A stretch of DNA of 64,000 nt from Pseudoduganella plicata (lineage in GTDB: Bacteria; Pseudomonadota; Gammaproteobacteria; Burkholderiales; Burkholderiaceae_D). Under the pieces are notes generated by a model. That model worked only from the letters and a program-made list of their open reading frames with translations, made no database searches and was not told the DNA's origin. Positions 28,125 through 36,423 of the stretch are shown piece by piece. Each line of letters opens with the position of its first letter. Position 1 is the stretch's first letter. The DNA lies in the NCBI RefSeq assembly GCF_004421005.1, contig NZ_CP038026.1, positions 2,790,001 to 2,854,000 on the forward strand, written 5' to 3'. Position numbers and translations under genes: made by a program.

Positions 28125-29300
28125 ATGGCGCTCGCCACCCAATGCCCCCACTGTCATACGGTTTTCCGGGTCGCCCACGACCAGCTGAAACTGCGTGGTG
28201 GCATCGTGCGCTGCGGCGCCTGCAATGAAATCTTCGACGGCAACGCCGCGCTCGTGGAGCCGGCGCTGCCGCCGCTGCCTTTGCATTCCTCCGGTGGTTC
28301 TCCCGGTACGCCGCTGGATCTGGAGCTCGACATCGAGCCGGCGCCGGTAGCTGCGGCCAACTTCGATCCTGTCGAGCCTGCACCCGTTGCGCAGCCCGCG
28401 CTGGCAGTGCAGCGGGAGCCGGAGCCGGAGCCGGAGCCGGAGCATCTTGCCACCGATGCGCCGCCGTCCGAACCCGCGGCGCCGAACCCTGTGCCGGATA
28501 AAGCGCCCGCCGCGCCGGCGCGGCACGAGGACAGCGATTTCGACCTCCCCTCCGAGCACATCGTGGCCGTCGCGCTGGACGACGTGCACAGCTTCGACGA
28601 CACGCCACCCGCACCTGAACCATTGGCCCGCGACGAGACTGCCGACATCGCCGACGACAGCGCCGTGCGCGCCGCCGACGACGCGGCAGCGGCGGACCTG
28701 CTGACGGGCGCGCCGGAAAGCGCGTCCCTGGCGGCCGGCAGCGGCGCCGTCGCCAGGGCGGACGAGGCCCACGAAGGCGACGAACCGGAATTCATCCGCC
28801 AGGCCAACCGCCGCGAGCACCTGGGCCGCAATGCGCGCGTCGTCATGCGCTGGGGCACGCCGCTGCTGGTGCTTCTGCTGCTGCTGCAGATCGGGACGAC
28901 GTTCCGCAATCCGCTGGCGGCCCGCTATCCGGCACTGGCGCCGGCCCTGTCGGCGCTGTGCGCACCGTTTCTGTGCAAAGTCGAGCTGCCGATGCAGATC
29001 GACACGCTGGCGATCGAACAGGGCGAGCTGCAGACGCTGTCCGACAATACCTTCAGCTTTGCCACCGTGCTTCGGAACGGCTCGCGCACGGCGCAGGCGT
29101 GGCCGCATATCGAGCTGGTGCTGAACGACGCAGCCGACAAGCCCGTGCTGCGCCGCGTCTTCGCGCCGCGCGACTACCTGGGCAATCCGGCGGACCTGCG
29201 CCAGGGATTCCGGCCGCGCAGCGAGCAGCCCGTGAAACTGTATTTTCAACTGAACCGGCTCAAGGCATCGGGCTACCACATCGCCATCTTCTACCCCTGA
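28125..29300 (+). CDS. Zinc-ribbon DUF3426 membrane protein
   Basis: 391 residues from ATG 28125. An MJ0042-type zinc ribbon opens the protein (CPHCHTVFRV and RCGACNEIFDG). A long acidic Pro/Glu/Ala-rich region follows, including an EPEPEPEPE run encoded by a short DNA repeat near 28418-28441. One membrane helix lies near residue 245 (TPLLVLLLLLQIGTTF), then a periplasmic DUF3426 domain ending NRLKASGYHIAIFYP. Function unknown; it sits between prmA and the kinase. Confidence 0.88.
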   Translation: MALATQCPHCHTVFRVAHDQLKLRGGIVRCGACNEIFDGNAALVEPALPPLPLHSSGGSPGTPLDLELDIEPAPVAAANFDPVEPAPVAQPALAVQREPEPEPEPEHLATDAPPSEPAAPNPVPDKAPAAPARHEDSDFDLPSEHIVAVALDDVHSFDDTPPAPEPLARDETADIADDSAVRAADDAAAADLLTGAPESASLAAGSGAVARADEAHEGDEPEFIRQANRREHLGRNARVVMRWGTPLLVLLLLLQIGTTFRNPLAARYPALAPALSALCAPFLCKVELPMQIDTLAIEQGELQTLSDNTFSFATVLRNGSRTAQAWPHIELVLNDAADKPVLRRVFAPRDYLGNPADLRQGFRPRSEQPVKLYFQLNRLKASGYHIAIFYP

Positions 29301-29308
29301 GACTCATC

Positions 29309-30247
29309 ATGAACCAGACATCCCTGATCTGTGGCTCGCTTGCCATCGACGTCATCATGCAATATGAAGGACGCTTCGGCGACACGCTGCTGGCCGACCA
29401 GCTGCACAAGGTCAACGTGTCGTTCCTCGTGCCGACCATGCGCACGGAATTCGGCGGCTGCTCCGGCAATATCGCCTATAACCTGAAGCTGCTGGGCGGC
29501 GATCCGCGCATCGTCGGCGTCATGGGCCAGGACTGCGCCGCCTACCTGGAACGCCTGCAGAAGCTGGGCATTTCGACGCAGAACATCCTGATCAAGAAGG
29601 ACGCCTACAACGCGCAGTGTTTCGTCACGGCCGACTCGGACAATAACCAGATCAACGCGTTCCACCCGGGCGCGATGTCGTTCGCGCACGAGAACAATAT
29701 CGAGGACGCCGGTCCGGCGCGCCTGGCGATCATCTCGCCGGACGGCCATCTGGGCATGCTCAAGCACGCCGACGACCTGGCGCGCCTGAACATTCCGTTC
29801 ATCTTCGATCCGGGCCAGCAGATGCCGATGTTCACGCCCGAGCAGCTGATCGCCTTTATCGACAAGGCTACCTACGTCACCTGCAACGACTACGAGATCG
29901 AGCTGCTGGTCGACCGCACGGGCCTGTCCCTGGCCGATATCGCGAATCGCCTGGAAGCGCTGATCGTCACGCGCGGAGAGAAGGGTTCGGAGATCTACAC
30001 GAAAGGTACCAGCATCGACATCCCGGCCGTGCAGGCCGACGCCGTGCTGGACCCGACGGGCTGTGGCGACGCCTACCGCGCCGGCCTGCTGTACGGCCTG
30101 ACGCACGACCTGGGTTGGGAAACGACGGGCCGCCTGGCCAGCCTGCTGGGCGCGATCAAGATCGCCCACAAGGGTGCCCAGAACCACGTGCTGACGAAGG
30201 AAGAAATCGCCGACCGCTTCGAGCAGGCCTTCGGCTACAAGTACTGA
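29309..30247 (+). CDS. PfkB/ribokinase-family carbohydrate or nucleoside kinase
   Basis: 312 residues. Ribokinase fold with the N-terminal CGSLAIDVIM, substrate loop EFGGCSGNIAYNLKLLGG and the C-terminal PfkB signature DPTGCGDAYRAGLLYGL with catalytic Asp. The GGCSGN motif and length fit bacterial adenosine-kinase-like members, but the substrate cannot be fixed from sequence. Starts 8 bp after the DUF3426 gene, so cotranscribed. Confidence 0.88.
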   Translation: MNQTSLICGSLAIDVIMQYEGRFGDTLLADQLHKVNVSFLVPTMRTEFGGCSGNIAYNLKLLGGDPRIVGVMGQDCAAYLERLQKLGISTQNILIKKDAYNAQCFVTADSDNNQINAFHPGAMSFAHENNIEDAGPARLAIISPDGHLGMLKHADDLARLNIPFIFDPGQQMPMFTPEQLIAFIDKATYVTCNDYEIELLVDRTGLSLADIANRLEALIVTRGEKGSEIYTKGTSIDIPAVQADAVLDPTGCGDAYRAGLLYGLTHDLGWETTGRLASLLGAIKIAHKGAQNHVLTKEEIADRFEQAFGYKY

Positions 30248-30254
30248 CAATTGC

Positions 30255-30325
30255 GGGTCAGGTCCGGCATCCGGACAAACGGCCCGGCCAGCGCCGGATC
30301 CGTGTCCCGATGTCGGACCTGACCC
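30255..30325. repeat. Inverted repeat of GGACCTGACCC type, likely terminator
   Basis: GGGTCAGGTCCGGCA (30255-30269) pairs with TGTCGGACCTGACCC (30311-30325), 14 of 15 positions. The 41-base loop has its own ATCCGG/CCGGAT stem. It lies between the converging PfkB kinase and YggT genes. Confidence 0.7.
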
Positions 30326-30331
30326 CTGTTC

Positions 30332-30868
30332 TTATCCTGAAAACGCCATCCCCAGCACCAGCTGCGCAATCTGCAGCAGCACCAGCGCCACCAGCAGCGA
30401 CAGATCCAGATTCCCCACCAGCGGCACGACGCGCCGGATCGGCCGCAGCAGCGGCTCGTTCAGCGCCCGCACGAACGGCGCCAGCGGCGCATGCGGGTTG
30501 ACCCAGCTGAAGATCGCCTCGACGACCAGCAGGATCATGAAGCCGTACAGGATCCAGCGCAGGAAGCGCAGCAGCGCCACCTTCAGCACCGTCTCCACCG
30601 GCACCCCGCCGATCAGCAGCAGCGACGACGCCAGCAGCACGATCAGAAAGGCACCCAGCAGGCTGGCCCAGTCATAACCACCCACGCCGGGCACGATGCG
30701 GCGCATGGGTTTCACCAGCCAGTCCGACAGCTGGAACGTAAACTGCGCCACCGACGATGGCGGACGTACGCGCGTCGCCTGCATCCAGAACCGCAGCAGC
30801 AGGACGCTGCCCAGCAGGACGGCGACGGTATCGACGATCAGCATCACAATACTAAGAAGCACGGGCAT
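30332..30868 (-). CDS. YggT-family membrane protein
   Basis: 178-residue integral membrane protein with two YggT repeats: an N-terminal hydrophobic pair with LSDWLVKPMRRIVPG and a C-terminal pair with ALNEPLLRPIRRVVPLVGNLD. The family is linked to osmotic-shock tolerance or cell-envelope biogenesis; the exact role here is unknown. Located alone between a repeat and a terminator. Confidence 0.9.
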   Translation of the reverse strand: MPVLLSIVMLIVDTVAVLLGSVLLLRFWMQATRVRPPSSVAQFTFQLSDWLVKPMRRIVPGVGGYDWASLLGAFLIVLLASSLLLIGGVPVETVLKVALLRFLRWILYGFMILLVVEAIFSWVNPHAPLAPFVRALNEPLLRPIRRVVPLVGNLDLSLLVALVLLQIAQLVLGMAFSG

Positions 30869-30890
30869 TCTCCAATAAGCTTGAGGCTTG

Positions 30891-30936
30891 CGTAAAAAAA
30901 CCGCTGTGCGATTGTCTCACACAGCGGTTTTTACGC
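30891..30936. terminator. Bidirectional intrinsic terminator
   Basis: Long stem GCGTAAAAAACCGCTGTG / CACAGCGGTTTTTACGC (one bulged A) with an 11-base loop. On the minus strand it ends in a T-run and lies 90 bp after the histone-like gene, which it probably terminates. Confidence 0.75.
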
Positions 30937-31025
30937 ACATCAGGCCGTTTGCAAAAGACGGTGGCCAGGCGTGACCTGACGGGCCGCACGGTGCGGCACA
31001 GTCAGTGTCCAGCCAGGCAAGCGTC

Positions 31026-32135
31026 TCAGGCAGGACGGGTGCTGGTCGGGAACGGCCATGCGGCAGCAGGTGCCGGCACGGTCTTCGCGGCTGGCGCGGA
31101 CGAAGCGGCGGCTGCCGGTGCGGCGGCTGGCTTGGCGGCCGTGCTCTTCTTGGCAGGAGCTGCCTTCTTCGCCGCTGGCGCCGGTGCGGCTGGTGCGGCG
31201 TCCGCAGCGTTGCCGGACTTGGCGGCAGGCTTGGCGTCGGTGGACGCTGCCTTCTTGGCGGCCGGTTTCGCGGCCGGTTTGGCGGCAGGCTTGGCGGCAG
31301 GCTTTGCAGCCGGCTTCGCGGCCGGCTTGGCAGCGGCCTTAGCGGCTGGCTTTGCAGCCGGCTTGGCAGCGGCTTTAGCAGCTGGCTTGGCGGCAGGCTT
31401 GGCAGCGCCTTTAGCGGCTGGCTTGGCAGCGGCTTTAGCAGCTGGCTTGGCGGCAGGCTTGGCAGCGCCTTTAGCGGCTGGCTTGGCAGCAGCTTTAGCG
31501 GCAGGCTTAGCGGCTGGCTTGGCGGCAGGCTTGGCGGCAGGCTTCGCAGCCGATTTCGCTGCCGGCTTGGCGGCCTTGGCAGCAGGCTTGGCAGCGGCTT
31601 TCTTCGCGGCTGGCTTGACGGCGGCTTTGGCAGCCGGTTTTGCAGCGGCCTTCTTGGCGGCCGGTTTAGCGGCTGGCTTCGCAGCCGCTTTCTTCGCTAC
31701 CGGCTTGGCGGCGGCCGACTTCTTGGCTGCCGGCTTGGTCGCTGCCTTGGCTGCCGGCTTGGCGGCGGCTTTGGTCGCGGTCTTCTTCGCTGCCGGCTTG
31801 GCGGCGGCCTTGGTGGGGGTCTTGGCTGCGGTCTTTTTCGCTACCGGCTTGGCGGCGGTTGCGGACTTCTTCGCTGCCGGCTTGGCAGCTGCCGTCGCTT
31901 TCTTGGCCGCCGGCTTTGCAGCTGCCGTGGTCTTCTTCGCAGCAGCCGGCTTTGCAGCTGCCGTGGTCTTCTTCGCAGCAGCCGGCTTGGCGGCGGCCGT
32001 GGTCTTCTTCGCAGCACCTGCCGGTTTGGCGGCGGCGGTCTTGGCGGACGACTTGGCGGTCGTGCCCTTCTTGGCAGGAGCAGCAGCCTTGGCGGCTGGC
32101 TTTTTCACTTCGGTCTTCTTAGCGGCGGTAGCCAT
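31026..32135 (-). CDS. Histone H1-like, Lys/Ala/Pro-rich DNA-binding protein
   Basis: 369 residues composed almost wholly of Ala, Lys and Pro, in repeats of the KPAAK/KAAAKPAAK type, resembling the eukaryotic H1 tail and bacterial AlgP/HctB-like proteins. It starts MATAAKKTEVKKPAAKAA after a good GGAG ribosome site, and the last 40 residues lose Lys and become Ala/Pro-rich (AAAWPFPTSTRPA). Probably a nucleoid-compacting or transcription-modulating protein. Repeat number is likely to vary between strains because the coding DNA contains a 60-bp perfect tandem repeat. Confidence 0.9.
   Translation of the reverse strand: MATAAKKTEVKKPAAKAAAPAKKGTTAKSSAKTAAAKPAGAAKKTTAAAKPAAAKKTTAAAKPAAAKKTTAAAKPAAKKATAAAKPAAKKSATAAKPVAKKTAAKTPTKAAAKPAAKKTATKAAAKPAAKAATKPAAKKSAAAKPVAKKAAAKPAAKPAAKKAAAKPAAKAAVKPAAKKAAAKPAAKAAKPAAKSAAKPAAKPAAKPAAKPAAKAAAKPAAKGAAKPAAKPAAKAAAKPAAKGAAKPAAKPAAKAAAKPAAKPAAKAAAKPAAKPAAKPAAKPAAKPAAKPAAKKAASTDAKPAAKSGNAADAAPAAPAPAAKKAAPAKKSTAAKPAAAPAAAASSAPAAKTVPAPAAAWPFPTSTRPA
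31361..31490. repeat. 60-bp tandem repeat inside the histone-like gene
   Basis: 31361-31430 and 31421-31490 repeat with a period of 60 bases, no mismatches seen. 60 bases equals 20 codons, so slippage would keep the frame. Surrounding DNA is also repetitive (15-30 base units). Confidence 0.8.
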
Positions 32136-32222
32136 AATAATTCTCCTTCATCCGGGATGAAAATACGCACATGATTGAAACCCGTCCGGCCCCCACCCTC
32201 AGGCGGAGGTCCGAGCGAATTA

Positions 32223-32261
32223 TTCATCGGCGCAAACATGTCGATGTTTGCGCTAATGAAT
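32223..32261 (-). promoter_or_regulatory. Inverted repeat upstream of the histone-like gene
   Basis: GCGCAAACAT (32230-32239) and ATGTTTGCGC (32244-32253) are perfect 10-bp arms with a 4-base loop, extended by ATTCAT/ATGAAT on both sides. It lies 90-125 bp before the histone-like ATG, so it could be an operator or a 5' leader hairpin. Confidence 0.5.
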
Positions 32262-32466
32262 TCGGCACCCGGCTGAACTGCTGCAGCTCCTCACGACTGC
32301 AGCACTTCAGCCATTCGACTCCACCGCCGCGCATGGCCACATGTCCATGGGTTGGCGGCTTCATCAAAAATTCTTGTTCTACGTGTCTCCCTGGGTGGGC
32401 GCGCCTTCAGCTCCAACCACAGTTTGTGGACCAGACATCGCGGCACGTCGCGTGCTCCGTTCAAAG

Positions 32467-32512
32467 AAAAAACCGCCCGGCCTGACTCAATTCAGGCGAG
32501 GCGGCTTACAGA
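32467..32512 (-). terminator. Intrinsic terminator on the minus strand
   Basis: Read on the minus strand: GCCGCCTCGCCTGA, six-base loop, TCAGGCCGGGCGG, then TTTTTTC. Its partner transcript is unclear: either GST read-through from 32974 or an unannotated small RNA/ORF in 32513-32760. Confidence 0.65.
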
Positions 32513-32786
32513 TCACGGCGTGCTTGGTGTGCATATCTGTGCGAACTTTTTGTCCTGTTTTTCTTTGCGGTTTGCGTCAACAACACACTCAAAAAAAGAG
32601 CGCTTGCATAACTACTCGTTTTCAAGTTCGTAAAGTACACGAAAACCTTATTGATGCGCAACGGGAACGCATGCTTTTCGCAGTCTTTTTTTGCGTCGGT
32701 GCGCGAGGTGGCGCACATTGCATCGTCAATGCCGAGCGCCGTCACGCGCCGCGCGTGGCCCCAATGCCGTGTTCGCGCCTCGCCCC

Positions 32787-32826
32787 GCTTCGCATAGCGC
32801 CTTTACCTAAAGGCGCTATGCGAAGC
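32787..32826. repeat. Perfect 19-bp palindrome
   Basis: GCTTCGCATAGCGCCTTTA (32787-32805), two-base loop, exact complement at 32808-32826. No T-run follows on either strand. Confidence 0.75.
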
Positions 32827-32973
32827 ACCAGCGAACCGGTGCATGCCGGGTGCGACCGGTGCGGCGTGGCGCACCGCTGTTTGCGCGATGCAGTGCCGAT
32901 TAAGCGACAGCGACGCACCAGCGCACGCAAGCGCCAGGCGCCGCGCGTTCAACGTGACGTTCACGCTCGCACT

Positions 32974-33585
32974 TCAAGCGCCAGGCAACGCCACGAACAG
33001 CGGGTGCTGTTCAGCGATGGCGGAGAGTGCGTTGAGCCGCGTGTAGTTCCCGGCATCGACAGTTTTCAGCATGGCCGGGATGAACTGCCACACGACCGCG
33101 AGCGTCACCTCCGCCACACCCCAGGTGTCGACGTCGTCGGACAGCGGCGCCGCTGCCAGCTGTGCCTCCAGCGCGGCAAGCGCCGCGGACAGCTGCCCCG
33201 TCACGCGCGCGACCCACGGGCCGTGACGCTTGTCCTCCGGCCGCAGCAGGTCCTCGTACACAAGCTGCACGGCCTTTTCGGATGCGGCCAGCGCCAGCCC
33301 GGTCAGCACGTACGCATGCGCGCGCGCCGCGCCATCGGCCGGCCAGGGCTGGCGCAGCGCTCCCGGCAACCCGGCGGCATAATCGATGATCAGGGTGGAG
33401 TCCATCAGCACCTGGCCGTCGTCCAGCACGAGCGTGGGTGCCTTGACGACGGGATTGATACGGGCGAATTCGTCGAAGGTGCGGAACACGGACAGCGGCG
33501 CGTGTTCGAAGCCGATGCCCATCAGCTTCAGGCAGATCGCCGTGCGGCGAACATAAGGCGAGTCGAGCATGCCGATCAGTTTCAT
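32974..33585 (-). CDS. Glutathione S-transferase family protein
   Basis: 203 residues from ATG 33585; a longer in-frame start at 33714 would run across the promoter and into the divergent gene and is rejected. N-terminal thioredoxin-like domain: MKLIGMLDSPYVRRTAICLK, NPVVKAPTLVLDDG (cis-Pro) and LMDSTLIIDYA (glutathione gamma-Glu site). The C-terminal domain is helical. Substrate unknown. Divergent from a nucleotidyltransferase gene, 80 bp between starts. Confidence 0.9.
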   Translation of the reverse strand: MKLIGMLDSPYVRRTAICLKLMGIGFEHAPLSVFRTFDEFARINPVVKAPTLVLDDGQVLMDSTLIIDYAAGLPGALRQPWPADGAARAHAYVLTGLALAASEKAVQLVYEDLLRPEDKRHGPWVARVTGQLSAALAALEAQLAAAPLSDDVDTWGVAEVTLAVVWQFIPAMLKTVDAGNYTRLNALSAIAEQHPLFVALPGA

Positions 33586-33665
33586 GTTGGTCCTTTCAGG
33601 TAAATGGATGTTGGACAGCCAGTGTAGCGCGCTACACTGATGAGATCGAAAAGAAAGGAGAGACC

Positions 33666-34430
33666 ATGGACATCGGCATCGCGGCAGCACTCGTGCGCGC
33701 GCAACTGCTGCCACGCTGGCCGGACGCGCGCGTGGCCATCATCGGCGGCTCGACCGCACGCGGCGAGACGACGCCCACTTCCGACATCGACCTGCTGCTG
33801 CTGTTCGACCACGTCGACCAGGCCTGGCGCGACACGCTCAAGGTGGAGGGCCAGACAGTCGAACTGTTCGGCCACGACGCCGCCACCTTCGACTACTTCT
33901 GCCGCGAGATCGATGGGCCAAGCGGGCGCATGCCGCTGGCGGCGATGGTCATGGATGGCGTCAGCATCCTGCCGGAACGCCCTCTGCTGCGCTGGCTGCG
34001 CCAGCATGCCGAGGCGCTGCACGCGGCCGGCCCGCCGGCGCTGACGCCAGAGACGCTGGCGCGCCGGCGTTACGCCATCACGACCCTGCTGGAGGACGTG
34101 ACGGACAGCACGGCGCCGGACGAAACGCTGGCCATCGCCGCCGCCCTGTACCTGGAACTGGCCGACTTCGCGCTGCGCGCCGCCGGTGCCTGGTCGGGCG
34201 GTGGACGGCATCTGGCGCGACGGCTGCGTGCCACCTCACCCGCACTGGCAGCGACGCTGACGGACGCGATGGGGACGGTGCTGACGCAACCGGCAGCCGC
34301 AAAGCTCGCGTTCGGCCGCGCCGTGCACGAGGTGCTGGCGCCGCATGGCGGGTTGCTGCTGGAGGGATTTAGGCTGGATGCGCCGGCCGCATGGCGCAGC
34401 GCCGCGACGACTGCGCCGGCGGTCGCCTGA
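33666..34430 (+). CDS. Nucleotidyltransferase-domain protein
   Basis: 254 residues. The minimal nucleotidyltransferase core is clear: IIGGSTARGETTPTSDIDLLLLF (quoted in part; GGSTARG and SDIDLLL), then a third acidic position in VELFGHD. The C-terminal half is helical and Ala-rich. An AAGGAG ribosome site precedes the ATG. It resembles aminoglycoside- or MNT-type transferases in fold only; no substrate can be assigned, and no partner HEPN gene is next to it. Confidence 0.8.
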   Translation: MDIGIAAALVRAQLLPRWPDARVAIIGGSTARGETTPTSDIDLLLLFDHVDQAWRDTLKVEGQTVELFGHDAATFDYFCREIDGPSGRMPLAAMVMDGVSILPERPLLRWLRQHAEALHAAGPPALTPETLARRRYAITTLLEDVTDSTAPDETLAIAAALYLELADFALRAAGAWSGGGRHLARRLRATSPALAATLTDAMGTVLTQPAAAKLAFGRAVHEVLAPHGGLLLEGFRLDAPAAWRSAATTAPAVA

Positions 34431-34538
34431 AAGCGCCCGTTTGCGGTCAACCGTCGGCGGCAATTTGTTAAATCGGCGTAGACTCGGCTGGCGATATGTA
34501 AGTCACGATCCTGTTTTTGCAACGAAAGGTATCCTCAT

Positions 34539-35067
34539 ATGCCACGTAAGAACCTGAATCGGAAGACGAGCTTCATTCTGCTGCTGGCCGTGACGGCCCT
34601 GCTGTCGGCCGTGATGGTGTGGAGGCGGCGACCTGACGGTGGCGCTGCCGGCCGACCGCGATGATGAAATGGGCCGCCTGATGAAGGCCATCAACGGCAT
34701 CGGCGACGGCCTGACCCGGCTGGTGTCGGATGTCGGCCAGAGTACCCACACCATCCATCATGCGTCGGGCGCACCGCTCGGCAGCGGCGGCAACGTCAGC
34801 AACGTCAGCAACTTCAGCGGCATCATCGGCGAGATCACGGTGGCGGGCAAGGAGCAGTCGAGCGGCATCGAGCAGATCAACCGGGCCATCACGGCGATGG
34901 ACAACACTACCCAGCAGAACGCGGCGCTGGTCGAACAGGCTGCGGCGGCGGCCCAGTCGATGCAGGATCAGGCCGCGATGCTGGAGAGCGGCATCAGCGT
35001 GTTCAAGTTGCGCGCGGGGACCGCGGTGACGGCGCAGCGGGGGCTGGTCGTGGTCTGGGCGCAATAG
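34539..35067 (+). pseudogene. Decayed methyl-accepting chemotaxis protein
   Basis: An MCP reduced by internal deletions. The N-terminal membrane helix (MPRKNLNRKTSFILLLAVTA from 34539) is fused out of frame to a HAMP region (GGDLTVALPADRDDEMGRL from about 34625). A gap replaces most of the signalling domain, and the C-terminal helix follows (KEQSSGIEQINRAITAMDNT, ALVEQAAAAAQSMQDQA). The sensor domain and the signalling hairpin tip are both absent, so it cannot signal. Confidence 0.85.
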
Positions 35068-35153
35068 CGCGGCGGCGCGCAAGCGGTTCGCGTCAGGCCG
35101 CGTATCCTCTATATATAGTATGCAAGCCGGCCGCATGGCGCGCGGCCGGCGCC

Positions 35154-35678
35154 TCACTGCCTCACGCGGCCACGGATCTCAAACGCCTGCGTTTCGAGCG
35201 CGTCGCGCTTCATCAGCTTCTGGTGGGCCAGATAGACATCCGCAAACGCCGGTTGCGCGGCGACCTTGCCGACGTAATCGAGCAATGCGTCGATATCGCG
35301 TGCCTCGCCGCGCAGCACGAAGCTGCGATTGCCCTTGTCGGGCGCAAACTCGAGCAGCTCGATCTCCGTGCTGCCGGTGCGCTCCAGCGCCTGGAAGACG
35401 GGATACCAGCGGAACTCGCGTTCCGAGCGCAGCGTTGCCCAGCGCTTCGCCCGCTCCTTCTCTTCGCGCGACGGCGCCGGCGGCGCCGGCTTGTACAGCG
35501 CCTGGCGCAAGCGCCCGAGGGTGGCGGCCTCACGCTGCGCAGCCTGGTGGCTGGTCCACGCGTCGACGGCAAGCTGCGTGGCGGCGCCGGCCAGCAGGAC
35601 GGCCACCAGCCAGGGTAACGCACCATGGCGCCGGCGTGGTGCGAGCAATCGGTTCATCGCCTCCATCAGCGGCTCCAT
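35154..35678 (-). CDS. PilN-like assembly protein of the T2SS/T4P-like operon
   Basis: 174 residues. A single membrane helix (ALPWLVAVLLAGAATQLAVDAW, residues 20-41) precedes a charged helical region and a small alpha/beta domain with TEIELLEFAPDK and FVLRGEARDIDALLDYV, the pattern of PilN/GspM-type ferredoxin-like domains. Last gene of the 11-gene operon, overlapping the previous one by 13 bp. Expected partner: the GspL/PilM-like protein just before it. Confidence 0.7.
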   Translation of the reverse strand: MEPLMEAMNRLLAPRRRHGALPWLVAVLLAGAATQLAVDAWTSHQAAQREAATLGRLRQALYKPAPPAPSREEKERAKRWATLRSEREFRWYPVFQALERTGSTEIELLEFAPDKGNRSFVLRGEARDIDALLDYVGKVAAQPAFADVYLAHQKLMKRDALETQAFEIRGRVRQ

Positions 35679-36423
35679 GCGTCAGTGGCAAGGGTGCGGA
35701 TGCGGGCGGCGGCAAAATGCTGCGCCACCAGCGCGGAATCAACCATGCCGGCTTGCGACTGCCATATCTGTACGGTTGCGGGTGGCGCGCCCGTGCCGCT
35801 GCGGCGCAGCAGCCGCCGCAAGGGGACGACGGGATCGCCGCCGGCCGGCTCCACCTCCAGCGCCTCAAATTTACCGCCAACGCTGCGCAGCGCGGTGAGG
35901 CGACCCGGCTCGGCAAGCAGCAGCAGGCCGACGGTGCGCCGGATGCCGGTCGGCTGGCGCCAGTACGCGGCGGCGGTGACGGGCGTCACCCGGTTCAGGC
36001 GCAGCCCATGCGCGGCCATGCGGCTGGCGGCGTCCCCCAGCCATGCCTTTGGGATGGCGACCGCCAGGCCCGGCCGGCCAAAATGCCGGAAGCCGCAATG
36101 TACCGCCCAGCCGTCGTCCACCTCCACGCCGGCACGTTCGAAGCAGGCCTGCGCATACAGCGGCAATTGTTCAGGGCTCAGCAACTGGTCCTGCCACGGT
36201 AGCGCGACGCTGCGCGCCAGCGCGTCGGACACCAGCAGCTCGACGCTCGTGCCGGCGCCGCCCGCGCGGGCACATTCCAGCGCCAGCGCATCGACCAGCG
36301 GGCCAAGCTGGTCGCCGCCTTCATCCGGCATGGCCGGCAGGAGCAGCTGCCCCCCCGCGCCTGCACCCATGCGGCGCCGGGAAACAGCCCGCCGCGCAGC
36401 CGGCTACGCCACAAACGTAACAC
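35666..36423 (-). CDS. GspL/PilM-like assembly protein, interrupted by a -1 frameshift
   Basis: Begins at GTG 36423, overlapping the gspE-like end by 20 bp (MLRLWRSRLRGGLFPGAAWV), and continues after a frame change as GQLLLPAMPDEGGDQLGPL to 35666. The change lies in a run of seven G on the coding strand (plus-strand C run at 36351-36357); eight G would join the two. About 252 residues. An ATG start at 36370 in the second frame is possible but would cut off the N terminus. The fold resembles actin-like GspL/PilM cytoplasmic domains only weakly; the operon position supports the call. Confidence 0.65.

Larger units (their letters stand above)
32136..32973. other. 838-bp gene-poor region upstream of the histone-like gene
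   Basis: No convincing gene was seen. It holds a strong inverted repeat at 32223-32261, a smaller TGCTGCAG/CTGCAGCA repeat near 32277-32302, a minus-strand terminator at 32467-32512, an AT-rich stretch at about 32535-32700 and a perfect 19-bp palindrome at 32787-32826. The minus frame 32506-32745 is open (79 codons) and stops right before the terminator, but composition gives no support. Confidence 0.6.

Noticed and set aside
30949..32174. Plus-strand Ala/Gly-rich frames of about 390-400 codons
   Set aside because: Exact antisense of the KPAAK repeats of the histone-like gene; the low-complexity composition follows from that.
32506..32745. Minus-strand 79-codon frame ending at a terminator
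   Set aside because: No ribosome site, no domain and unconvincing composition; mentioned only as part of the gene-poor region.
32341..33603. Plus-strand 420-codon frame
   Set aside because: Mostly antisense to the GST gene and otherwise without a recognisable protein pattern.
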